Positions 18,557 through 25,611 of a DNA stretch of 44,883 nucleotides are shown here, in pieces; the first letter of the stretch is position 1; every line of letters starts with the position of its first letter. The DNA lies in NCBI GenBank assembly GCA_020431825.1, contig JAGQHN010000031.1, positions 1-44,883 on the forward strand, written 5' to 3'. Source of the stretch: Trueperaceae bacterium (GTDB taxonomy: Bacteria; Deinococcota; Deinococci; Deinococcales; Trueperaceae). Below the pieces are notes generated by a model that was given only the letters and a program-made list of their open reading frames with translations, did no database searches and had not been told where the DNA came from. A program made the position numbers and the translations under genes.

Positions 18557-18934
18557 TCTTTCTTCAACAGCTTTAAGTAAACGGCGACAAAGTTCCAATA
18601 AATCATTATTAGATGAAAATTCTTGAGAGATCTCGTGAGCAGCTTGTTGGACTGTCCTATTTGAAAAATCAGGTTTACTGGAATCATGCGCAAAATAAAG
18701 TAGTTTCATTAAATATTCGACTTGTTCTGTGTCAAATCCGTATGCCTCAAAAATCTTTCTAGCTTTTGGAAGTACGGCTAAAATACTTTTAGGATCATTC
18801 TCATATCTTCCTATAGATTGTTGACTTGTATCGCCCCCATAATTGTTAGCTATTTGTCCTTGGCTTAAACCCAATTTCTTTCTCTGCTCTTTCAATAACC
18901 GTTTAATTTCCAAAAATGCTTCTTCATGACTCAT
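18551..18934 (-). CDS. XRE-type helix-turn-helix regulator
   Basis: A 127-residue protein with an N-terminal Cro/CI-type helix-turn-helix (about residues 8-60): LKEQRKKLGLSQGQIANNYG, then TSQQSIGRYEND. The remaining 65 residues are helical and of unknown function, possibly for oligomerisation. Codon usage is AT-rich (Lys AAA, Ile ATT, many A/T third positions) and the gene contains no CTCGAG, unlike nearly all neighbours, which suggests recent acquisition. It has a near-consensus promoter with a duplicated operator and an AGGAG ribosome binding site. Autorepression is likely. Its target might include the divergently oriented or nearby phospholipase-like gene; this is inference. Confidence 0.82.
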   Translation of the reverse strand: MSHEEAFLEIKRLLKEQRKKLGLSQGQIANNYGGDTSQQSIGRYENDPKSILAVLPKARKIFEAYGFDTEQVEYLMKLLYFAHDSSKPDFSNRTVQQAAHEISQEFSSNNDLLELCRRLLKAVEERL

Positions 18935-18943
18935 AATTCCACT

Positions 18944-18991
18944 CTCCTTTTTACTAATTATAATTGTATTTACTAATTATATGATTGTCAA
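18944..18991 (-). promoter_or_regulatory. Promoter and putative duplicated operator of the XRE gene
   Basis: Read on the minus strand: TTGACA (18986-18991), a 17-bp spacer, TACAAT (18963-18968), and AGGAG (18944-18948) ten bases before the ATG. A 13-bp direct repeat, written TTTACTAATTATA on the plus strand, occurs at 18950-18962 and 18969-18981. The 19-bp period is close to two helical turns. The two copies flank the -10 hexamer exactly, as expected for an autorepressor operator. Confidence 0.8.
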
Positions 18992-19035
18992 TACCTAAGA
19001 AGCTCTTTATTGCTTTTCTTAAATTCAATTCAAAG

Positions 19036-19860
19036 CTATTTTATGGAATCTATAAATCCCTCGAGTACATCTACCCTCTTTAAACCAAGATCAAATCTGC
19101 GGCTTTCAACCCAAAGCTCGAGCCTGTATTGCCCTTCAAACTGAGCCAAGGTTCTGGCAATCCCCATAAAGCCATCTGTACCCAAACAAATTTCCTGACT
19201 CGAGCCTGCCCTTAGAAACAGCGTTTCATAGCTAAAGGTAGGAAACCAGGCAAGTTGTAAATCATCGTCTGGCAAATCGGTATCTGTTCTGTCTTTTGCT
19301 GCGTAGAGGTAAAGATGAAAATGCGTGTTGATTTTGCCGGTATTTTTGGCCGTTACGCAGATATGCAAATCTTGCCCGGTAAATCCGGGAAGAATATTTA
19401 GGGTGTTTAGCTCGAGCTCCCCTAGACCGGCTACAGCAACACTGCCAGGGTCAGGCGTAAAATGAATAGCCACCGAATTTTCCCCGTACTGATCTACCAG
19501 TGAGTAAAAAAGGTGGGCCGTTCTCGTGCAGTAGCTTAAATCAGCAGGGTCAGGAAAATGCTCAGTGCAGGCAGCTAGCATGGTTGTCAAAAAGGTCTGA
19601 TCACAACTGGCCTGGGTAGCCTCTCCCCCAAGTTGATAACAAATATCATGCGCATCACAGGCAGGCAAAAACAGATCATTTGACAGGGGAAAAGGGCCGT
19701 TGGGCAAAAAATCGCTGAGAAAGCCCAGCGACTGAGGGCCACAACCATTCGTTTGTGCCAAACAAAAAGGGTAGCTAAGAGCAAGAAAACTCAAGACAAA
19801 AATCAAGGCTCGCCAACCGTCTCGCATAGCTACCCATAGTACGCTTTTACGCTTGCTCAT
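19036..19860 (-). CDS. Secreted phospholipase A2-like protein
   Basis: A 274-residue protein from the chosen ATG at 19860. A hydrophobic segment at about residues 16-33 followed by CLA-QT is a good Sec signal with cleavage after residue 35. The mature start has NGCGP, then LPNGPF and PACDAHDICY with the catalytic His71-Asp72 pair, and later SCDQTF and a C near 98. This is the Cys-rich HD core of prokaryotic secreted phospholipase A2. From about residue 130 a further 140 residues look beta-rich (ICVTAKNTGKINTHFHLYLY), like a CARDB-type module; its role is unknown. A longer frame begins at 20034, but it would run across the divergent glucosidase start and hide the signal peptide. Confidence 0.78.
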   Translation of the reverse strand: MSKRKSVLWVAMRDGWRALIFVLSFLALSYPFCLAQTNGCGPQSLGFLSDFLPNGPFPLSNDLFLPACDAHDICYQLGGEATQASCDQTFLTTMLAACTEHFPDPADLSYCTRTAHLFYSLVDQYGENSVAIHFTPDPGSVAVAGLGELELNTLNILPGFTGQDLHICVTAKNTGKINTHFHLYLYAAKDRTDTDLPDDDLQLAWFPTFSYETLFLRAGSSQEICLGTDGFMGIARTLAQFEGQYRLELWVESRRFDLGLKRVDVLEGFIDSIK

Positions 19861-19895
19861 AAAAGCTGAGGTGCGCAGAGGGCAAGAACTTGGCT

Positions 19896-19901
19896 TAAAA
19901 T
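19896..19901 (+). promoter_or_regulatory. Likely -10 element of the GH13 gene (leaderless)
   Basis: TAAAAT ends 7 nt before the ATG at 19909, with no ribosome binding site between. No convincing -35 is seen 17 bp upstream, so this is a modest call. It fits the spacing seen for 6070 and 10666. Confidence 0.4.
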
Positions 19902-19908
19902 AGCTGCT

Positions 19909-21603
19909 ATGAGCTCTCCCAAATGGTGGCAGACCGCCGTCTTTTATCAGATTTACCCGCGCAGCTTTGCCGATGGCAATGGCGATGGTATTGGTGACTT
20001 TGCGGGCATGACCCGTAAACTTGATTATTTGCAAGACCTGGGCATAGATGCCATCTGGCTTTCACCCCATTTCCCCTCACCCTTTTTAGATTGTGGCTAT
20101 GACATTTCAGATTATACGGCGGTTGCGCCTGAGTACGGCACACTCGAGGACTTCAAAACCTTTTTAGAGGATGCACATAGTCGCCATATAAAAGTCGTCC
20201 TTGATCTCGTGCTAAACCACAGTTCTGACCAGCATGACTGGTTTAAGGCATCACGCTCGAGCCGTGACAACCCCAAACGTGAATGGTATGTCTGGCGTGA
20301 AGGTCGTAACGGTGGCCCACCCAATAACTGGGCATCCATTTTTGGCGGCTCTGCCTGGACCTATGATGAGCAAACTGGGCAGTATTATTATCATGCTTTT
20401 TTAAAAGAGCAACCCGATCTGAACTGGCGCAACCCAGAGGTCAAAGCTGCCATGTGGGACGCCGTTCGTTTCTGGCTGGACATGGGTGTGGACGGCTTCC
20501 GTTTGGATGCGCTGGCAACCATCTATGAGCACCCTGATTTACCTGATCAGACCTCAGGCTACGCTGCCGAAGAAATCTTGGACGCCAATGCCTTTCATAA
20601 GGATGAATACCTGAAATTGCTCGAGTTTCAGGTCAGACAGCCCGGCCTGCACGAACTCATGCAGGAGTTGCGCAGTCTGGTTGATGAATACTCTGGAGAC
20701 CGCGTACTGATTGGCGAAGATGAAGATGTCGCCTTTTATGGCACAGGCAATAATGAACTTCACTTGCTGTTTAACTTTCCGCTGGTCAATGTCCCCAAAT
20801 TGACTGTCCAGCATATTCGCGCAAATCAGGCTCAGCGTTTGACGGCCTTACCACCCGAAGCCTGGCCCTGCAACACGCTGGGCCATCATGATATTTCTCG
20901 TCTCTGGACACACTTTGGTGACGGGAGTAATGATGCAGCTCTGGCAAAACTCCACCTCGCCTTGCTGCTTACCCTAAAGGGCACACCCTTCATTTTTAAT
21001 GGGGATGAAATCGGCATGACCGACCTCGAGCTCAGCAAACTGAGCGAAGTGAAAGATTCTGCGGTGCTCAATCAGTACTATCTACTCACCGAAAAACTGA
21101 GCATAACGCCTGCAAAAGCACTCGAGACCGTACTGGCAACCACCAGAGACCGCTGCCGTAGTCCTCTCCAGTGGGAAAACAGCGCCAATGGCGGCTTTTG
21201 CCCAGCCGACGTTTCTCCCTGGTTACCTGTCAATAAAAATTACGCTACAGGCGTCAATGTTGCCACTCAGCAAGAAGACCCCGACTCGCACCTGAACTTT
21301 TGTAAGCGCCTGCTAAGCCTACGAAAAACCAATGAAGCATTGAGAACGGGTGACTACCAGGCACTTCATAATGACAGTAAAACTTATCTGGCTTTTCTCC
21401 GACACGATAAACAAGCTGGGCAAAGCTGTTTGGTCATGCTTAATTTTTCAGACGAAACACAAAGACTTAGCCTTGATCTTGGGGCGAATTCTCCCAACAT
21501 CCTTATGTCCAGTACCAACCGTAAGGAGGAAAGTCTGAGTTTTGAAACCCTCGAGCTTGCTCCTTTTGAAATTTTAATTGCCCAGCTTTACCCCCTGCGT
21601 TAA
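19909..21603 (+). CDS. Alpha-glucosidase, glycoside hydrolase family 13
   Basis: A 564-residue GH13 enzyme of the oligo-1,6-glucosidase/alpha-glucosidase type. WWQTAVFYQIYPRSFADGNG opens the barrel and DLVLNHSSDQHDWF is conserved region I. DGFRLDAL carries the nucleophile Asp200, IGEDEDV the acid/base Glu270, and GHHD (residues 325-328) the third acidic residue. LLTLKGTPFIFNGDEIGM follows, and a C-terminal beta domain ends the protein. It releases glucose from short alpha-glucans or sucrose-like sugars in the cytoplasm, as no signal peptide is present. The stop codon overlaps that of the convergent lactonase-type gene by 4 bp. A sugar pathway linking the two is possible but not shown. Confidence 0.93.
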   Translation: MSSPKWWQTAVFYQIYPRSFADGNGDGIGDFAGMTRKLDYLQDLGIDAIWLSPHFPSPFLDCGYDISDYTAVAPEYGTLEDFKTFLEDAHSRHIKVVLDLVLNHSSDQHDWFKASRSSRDNPKREWYVWREGRNGGPPNNWASIFGGSAWTYDEQTGQYYYHAFLKEQPDLNWRNPEVKAAMWDAVRFWLDMGVDGFRLDALATIYEHPDLPDQTSGYAAEEILDANAFHKDEYLKLLEFQVRQPGLHELMQELRSLVDEYSGDRVLIGEDEDVAFYGTGNNELHLLFNFPLVNVPKLTVQHIRANQAQRLTALPPEAWPCNTLGHHDISRLWTHFGDGSNDAALAKLHLALLLTLKGTPFIFNGDEIGMTDLELSKLSEVKDSAVLNQYYLLTEKLSITPAKALETVLATTRDRCRSPLQWENSANGGFCPADVSPWLPVNKNYATGVNVATQQEDPDSHLNFCKRLLSLRKTNEALRTGDYQALHNDSKTYLAFLRHDKQAGQSCLVMLNFSDETQRLSLDLGANSPNILMSSTNRKEESLSFETLELAPFEILIAQLYPLR

Positions 21604-22658
21604 ACCATGCAAACGCAAACCGGGCTACCGATCTCGAGCTTTTCTCCGGTAGGCTCGAGTTTGCCTGTCTCACCATTCAGGTTATAGCTATAAAGATCAT
21701 GGCTGTGCTGATTAGAGGTAATCAGCATTTTTGCGTCATGTGTCAGAGCAAAGTCGCGGGGGAAATTGCCAATCGTTGACGCGTACTGTACAGGAGTAAG
21801 GGTTTCAGCTTCTTCATCAAACTCGAGGACGGCAATGCTGTCATGACCACGGTTTGAAGCGTAAACAAACTTTCCATTTGGATGAATCCGAATGGCAGCG
21901 CAGTAGCTTTCGCCAGTAAAATCATGGGGCAAAGTTGAGATGCTTGTCAGCAAACTTAGCGCTCCCTGCTGATGCCGCAGAAGACTAACCGTGGAATCAA
22001 GCTCATTTACTACGAAAAGGTACTTGCCATCGGGCGAAAACACCATATGTCTGGGGCCAGCTCCGGCAGCTAATTTGGTGCTCGAGTCCTCCCTGAGTTT
22101 ACCCTCAGCAAGACCGTAACCTTTAACTTCATCGGTACCTAAATCGGCGACCCATAACTTAGCTTCCGGGCCAAAGACCGTTGAGTGGGCATGTGGGCCT
22201 TCTTGCCGGGCAGCATTCACACTTTTCCCTGCATGCTGCACATTATCCTTGAGTTCAGAAAGCGAACCATCGGCCTCTATGCCATACATCACGACATTGC
22301 CCGAGCTGTAATTGGCTACTGTCAGATACTCACCTGATGGGTCAAGGGCCAGATGACAGGGCGACGACCCCGGTACTTTTTGAGTATTTATAAGACGCAG
22401 TTTGTAGTCATCGGTGTAGCTTAAAGCGGATACTGCTGCACTATCTGTGCCTGCCTCATGCACAGCGTAAAGCCGCTTGTTCGGTCTATCTAAAATGACA
22501 TAGGAGGGGTTAGGAATGGCTTTAAAGATTTCAAGAATACGCATGCTGCCATCAGGCTCTAAACTACAGCTATATATCCCTTCTCCCTTACCTGGACTTA
22601 CTGTATAGGTCCCGACAAAAAAGATATCTAATTCTGACTTTGGAAATTCTTCAAACAT
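21600..22658 (-). CDS. Lactonase family beta-propeller protein (6-phosphogluconolactonase type)
   Basis: A 352-residue seven-bladed propeller of the Pgl/YbhE lactonase family. FFVGTYTVSPGKGEGIYS is the typical opening. Repeated blades follow, such as PNPSYVILDRPNKRLYAVHE, SPCHLALDPSGEYLTVANYSS and GPRHMVFSPDGKYLFVVNEL. Conserved HAHS-type residues appear in EGPHAHSTVFGPE. Family members hydrolyse 6-phosphogluconolactone in the pentose phosphate pathway, though several paralogues have other lactone substrates, so the specific reaction is not certain. It is cytoplasmic, with no signal peptide. It overlaps the glucosidase at the stop codons. Confidence 0.88.
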   Translation of the reverse strand: MFEEFPKSELDIFFVGTYTVSPGKGEGIYSCSLEPDGSMRILEIFKAIPNPSYVILDRPNKRLYAVHEAGTDSAAVSALSYTDDYKLRLINTQKVPGSSPCHLALDPSGEYLTVANYSSGNVVMYGIEADGSLSELKDNVQHAGKSVNAARQEGPHAHSTVFGPEAKLWVADLGTDEVKGYGLAEGKLREDSSTKLAAGAGPRHMVFSPDGKYLFVVNELDSTVSLLRHQQGALSLLTSISTLPHDFTGESYCAAIRIHPNGKFVYASNRGHDSIAVLEFDEEAETLTPVQYASTIGNFPRDFALTHDAKMLITSNQHSHDLYSYNLNGETGKLEPTGEKLEIGSPVCVCMV

Positions 22659-22700
22659 TAAAAAACCTCTTTATTCCATTCTTCTCGCGCTCCGCTCGCA

Positions 22701-22731
22701 TTTAATCATGCGAGTTAATCGCATGATTAAA
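22701..22731. repeat. Perfect 13-bp inverted repeat between RraA-type and lactonase genes
   Basis: TTTAATCATGCGA (22701-22713), loop GTTAA, TCGCATGATTAAA (22719-22731). An alternative shorter stem, CTCGCA (22695-22700) with TGCGAG (22709-22714), uses part of the same left arm, so two folds compete. There is no T-tract. It lies downstream of the RraA-type stop and upstream of the lactonase start on the minus strand. Confidence 0.65.
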
Positions 22732-22747
22732 CGGAATCGGTTTACCA

Positions 22748-23440
22748 TTACATCACTCCATACTTTGCAAAAGCTTCTACAGTGCTCATGCCTGCCCTTA
22801 TGGCATCACGCACCCTGTTTTCACCACTCACTTTTTCAATCGCTCTACGAATCGCTTCTTCTTCGGCAACCTTAGGAATAACCAGTACCCCATCAATATC
22901 GGCAAAAATAATGTCACCAACATTGACTTTGACCTGCCCAAACTGGATGGGCACGCGGAAATCTAAAACCTTACCCCTCGGCCCCTGATCCTGCGCATAG
23001 CGACCTAGGGAGAAAACCGGAAAGCTCAGTTCCAAAATCTCCGGGGTATCTCTGGAATAGCCGTCTAAAACAGCACCTGCAGCCCCCAGATGTTTGGCCC
23101 TCGTTGACATCAGTCCGCCCCAAAGCGCGTAATCTGGCGAAGAACCGCTGCAAATATAAACTTCGTCTTGTTTCAGGTCATCAAGAGCCTCGAGCATCAT
23201 TCCAAAGGATTTGTTCAGGAGAGGATTCTGGCCACCAACCGCTTCTCCTAAAACATCTGCCTCGAGTACAGGCATGGCCCGGCCTACAATCGTCATATCA
23301 TCGCGCAATGGTTTTAGATAGGGCGGTAGAAACTGCTGCAAAAAGCCCATTTTGTCAAGGACATCACCTATAACTGCCGTGAACAAATCACGGCGCATAA
23401 GCGTAAAAAGCTCGCTGTCATCTGCCCAGGGTCTGGCCAT
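22748..23440 (-). CDS. RraA family protein (HMG aldolase/regulator of RNase E type)
   Basis: A 230-residue member of the RraA/4-hydroxy-4-methyl-2-oxoglutarate aldolase family. The centre of the fold is clear: WGGLMSTRAKHLGAAGAVLDGYSRD contains the conserved substrate-binding Gly-rich strand and the Arg-Asp pair. VNVGDIIFADIDGVLVIPK is the typical closing block. Members either cleave hydroxylated oxo-acids to pyruvate or bind RNase E; outside enterobacteria an aldolase-like or unknown catabolic role is more likely. The start overlaps the stop of the cupin gene by one base (TGATG on the minus strand), so the two are coupled and probably act on the same pathway. Confidence 0.85.
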   Translation of the reverse strand: MARPWADDSELFTLMRRDLFTAVIGDVLDKMGFLQQFLPPYLKPLRDDMTIVGRAMPVLEADVLGEAVGGQNPLLNKSFGMMLEALDDLKQDEVYICSGSSPDYALWGGLMSTRAKHLGAAGAVLDGYSRDTPEILELSFPVFSLGRYAQDQGPRGKVLDFRVPIQFGQVKVNVGDIIFADIDGVLVIPKVAEEEAIRRAIEKVSGENRVRDAIRAGMSTVEAFAKYGVM

Positions 23441-23862
23441 CAGGCTTCCTTAAAGCGCAACTGAGACTTAACCGCTGCTAACTGCTCAGGGTCCAGCTCG
23501 ATATAATCTGAGTTTTCCCGACTGGTATTGGTCAGTTCAAAAATGATCACATGCGCATCTTTGGACGTAATGATGTGATGCCAGCCGTAAGCCGCAATGT
23601 TGTAAGCCACGTTTAGCTTCATCGGCACCACATGCGCCTTTTCCAGCTTGTCAGCCCCTTCAAAAAGAATGAGGTCTGCTTCACCCGCCGTCAAAATAAA
23701 CACTTCATTGGTTTCACGGTGCCGCTCTACCTGATGCAAATGTTTTACATCAAAGGCGTCACAGTAACGCAGCATGGCCACGCGCCAGCCGTGAAAATCT
23801 AAAACAGGTTTGTAGCCTTCACCAAAAAATTCGCCAAGCTCGAGTAAGCTCTCAGGAATCAC
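23440..23862 (-). CDS. Cupin-like protein, unknown substrate
   Basis: A 140-residue single-domain beta-barrel. The segment HLHQVERHRETNEVFILTAG, then EADLILFEG, resembles the first cupin motif with possible metal-binding His and Glu. YGWHHIITSKDAHVIIFE fits the second motif. I cannot assign a reaction. The GTG start at 23862 has an excellent AAGGAGG site 5 nt upstream. It is translationally coupled to the RraA-type gene, which suggests the two metabolise the same small oxo-acid or ureide, by inference. Confidence 0.7.
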   Translation of the reverse strand: MIPESLLELGEFFGEGYKPVLDFHGWRVAMLRYCDAFDVKHLHQVERHRETNEVFILTAGEADLILFEGADKLEKAHVVPMKLNVAYNIAAYGWHHIITSKDAHVIIFELTNTSRENSDYIELDPEQLAAVKSQLRFKEA

Positions 23863-24380
23863 TTTTGCCTCCTTGTTGTGTCATTAATTCTATCTCATAA
23901 TCCCAGCCTCCGTTTTTTTAAAGATGCCACATTCGTTTTACGCTAGAGATTTCAAGCCCCCAAAGTTATGGGCTAAGCAAATTAAAAAGGTTTGCTATCC
24001 GGTAAAATGTACCAGCGATAACGCTCAAGCATCGAAAACTCGATATTTAACATAAGCTAGTCCATGGTGAATTTGCAGGATGCTGAGTTCATTTGTCCGT
24101 ACTCGTTCAACAGTCTTGAACCGATGGTACATTGAACATGATGTATCTGAATTTCATCAACGATTTTGCCTATACCCAGCTTTCATAGTCATTACCTGTG
24201 GTTCAGGACTGTTTACTCGGGTTGGTTTGCAGGATTGCAAACCAACCATGGAGCTACTTAGGAGCTTAGAAAACGCTAAAATCTAAGCCATAAAAAAATT
24301 ACAACCTAGAAATCGTGAAAATTATCACTAAATATGCCAGTTAGACTAGGCAGACCCAAACGTAAATGTTAGTTTGGTTT
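23863..24380. other. Long intergenic region between cupin and ATP-grasp genes
   Basis: About 500 bp without a gene I can support. The short plus-strand frame at 24080-24286 has no homology I recognise. The region holds a perfect 12-bp inverted repeat (24220-24247), a second 7-bp repeat GCTTAGA/TCTAAGC (24264-24288) followed by an A-rich run, and a third dyad overlapping the ATP-grasp start. It contains no CTCGAG. Confidence 0.55.
24220..24247. repeat. Perfect 12-bp inverted repeat sharing its core with the ATP-grasp start
   Basis: GGTTGGTTTGCA (24220-24231), loop GGAT, TGCAAACCAACC (24236-24247). The 11-mer AAACCAACCAT at 24239-24249 recurs at 24384-24394, inside a second dyad TTGGTTT-ATG-AAACCAA (24374-24390) centred on the start codon of the next gene. 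Confidence 0.7.
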
Positions 24381-25547
24381 ATGAAACCAACCATACTTGC
24401 CATTGCCAGCGAGTTAAAAGGATTGCCCTACCTGGTGGAGTGTCACCGTCAGGGCTTTCATGTTCTGCTTGTTATGAATGAGCGTTTGAAAGATGAACTC
24501 TGGCCCTGGGAATGCATAGATGAGCATTTCCTGATGCCAGAAGTAAGAAGGCAGCCAGACATGACTTATGCAGTTAGCTATCTGGCAAGAGACCGGCATA
24601 TCGAGCGCATTGTTGCTCTTGATGATTATGATGTTGAAATGGCCGCAGCGCTCAGAGAACACTTGCGGCTTCCAGGGATGGGGGACAGTGCCGCAAGACT
24701 GTTTCGTGATAAGTTAGCCAACCGCACCACTATTAACCAACAGGGGATAAGGGAACCGGGCTTTACGGGCATTTTTAATTTTGACGACCTGCGCGAGTTT
24801 ATGCATACCTACAAGGCTCCATGGGTGTTAAAACCGAGAATGTTAGCTGGGTCTGAGGGCATCAGTAAACTCGAAGAAAGTGAAAGCCTGTGGCGCAAAC
24901 TTGATGAATTGGGGGATCAAAAAAGTTTCTATTTACTCGAGCAATTCATTCCTGGGGATGTTTACCATGTCGATGCGCTGGTTTGGCAGGGTGAAGTGGT
25001 ATTTTCTCTGGTAAGCAAGTACGGTGTGCCGCCTATGGCTGCGCTGCAAGGCAGGGGCGTGTTTAGCACTCGAGTGCTTCCCAGAGACCATGAAGATGCG
25101 CTGGCACTACAAAGCCTGAATAAACAGGTTGTCAAAGCGCTTGGGCGTCAGTACGGGCCAACCCACACCGAATTTATAAAAGCGCATCATGATGGTCAGT
25201 TTTATTTTCTGGAAACTGCGGCTCGAGTCGGCGGGGGCAATATTGAGAAGCTTATAGAAGCTGCAACAGGTCTGGTAATCTGGCAGGAAGCCGCACGTAT
25301 CGATCTGGCCGAGCTTAAGGCTGAGAACTATAAACCACCAAAAGTCAAAAAGGGATACGCAGGCCTTATTGCTGCACCATCTAAAATCCCGTTTGCCGAT
25401 ACCTCGAGCCTTGACTATTCTGAGATATTCTTTCGTCCTAGGTCGCAAGAATTTGTTAGCCTGATTCTCAAAACCAAAAGTTTCAAGGCTACTGAGGCCC
25501 TGCTTGCCGAGATTGCCCAGCGCTTTCAAGAAGACTTTATGCCGTAA
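24381..25547 (+). CDS. ATP-grasp ligase of unknown substrate
   Basis: A 388-residue ATP-grasp protein. A pre-ATP-grasp Rossmann-like part covers about residues 1-95 (TILAIASELKGLPYLVECHR). The ATP-binding lobe has WVLKPRMLAGSEGI, and LLEQFIPGDVYHVDALV is the hinge. HTEFIKAHHDGQFYFLETAARVGGG contains the metal-binding Glu and the closing Arg-Gly region. The family joins a carboxylate, via an acyl-phosphate, to an amine or thiol; carboxylate and acceptor are unknown. Cytoplasmic. I chose the ATG at 24381 over one 15 bp upstream, as MKPTILAIASE is the natural start of the first strand. A TAGTTT box 5 nt before it may be a -10. The amidohydrolase follows 64 bp downstream. Confidence 0.83.
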   Translation: MKPTILAIASELKGLPYLVECHRQGFHVLLVMNERLKDELWPWECIDEHFLMPEVRRQPDMTYAVSYLARDRHIERIVALDDYDVEMAAALREHLRLPGMGDSAARLFRDKLANRTTINQQGIREPGFTGIFNFDDLREFMHTYKAPWVLKPRMLAGSEGISKLEESESLWRKLDELGDQKSFYLLEQFIPGDVYHVDALVWQGEVVFSLVSKYGVPPMAALQGRGVFSTRVLPRDHEDALALQSLNKQVVKALGRQYGPTHTEFIKAHHDGQFYFLETAARVGGGNIEKLIEAATGLVIWQEAARIDLAELKAENYKPPKVKKGYAGLIAAPSKIPFADTSSLDYSEIFFRPRSQEFVSLILKTKSFKATEALLAEIAQRFQEDFMP

Positions 25548-25611
25548 GGATGTAGTGGCTACACCAGCTGCCGGTCTAGCCATCCTGCATGGAACATGCT
25601 TTAATCAGACC

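Noticed and set aside
19861-20034. 58-residue N-terminal extension of the phospholipase-like protein
   Set aside because: It would overlap the divergent glucosidase gene and bury a good signal peptide.
24080-24286. 68-codon plus-strand open frame in the cupin to ATP-grasp gap
   Set aside because: No homology is recognised. It has no ribosome binding site and it spans a perfect hairpin, so it looks like chance.
25504-25611. 36-residue N-terminal extension of the M20 hydrolase
   Set aside because: It overlaps the end of the ATP-grasp gene and is not homologous to the family; the ATG at 25612 fits.
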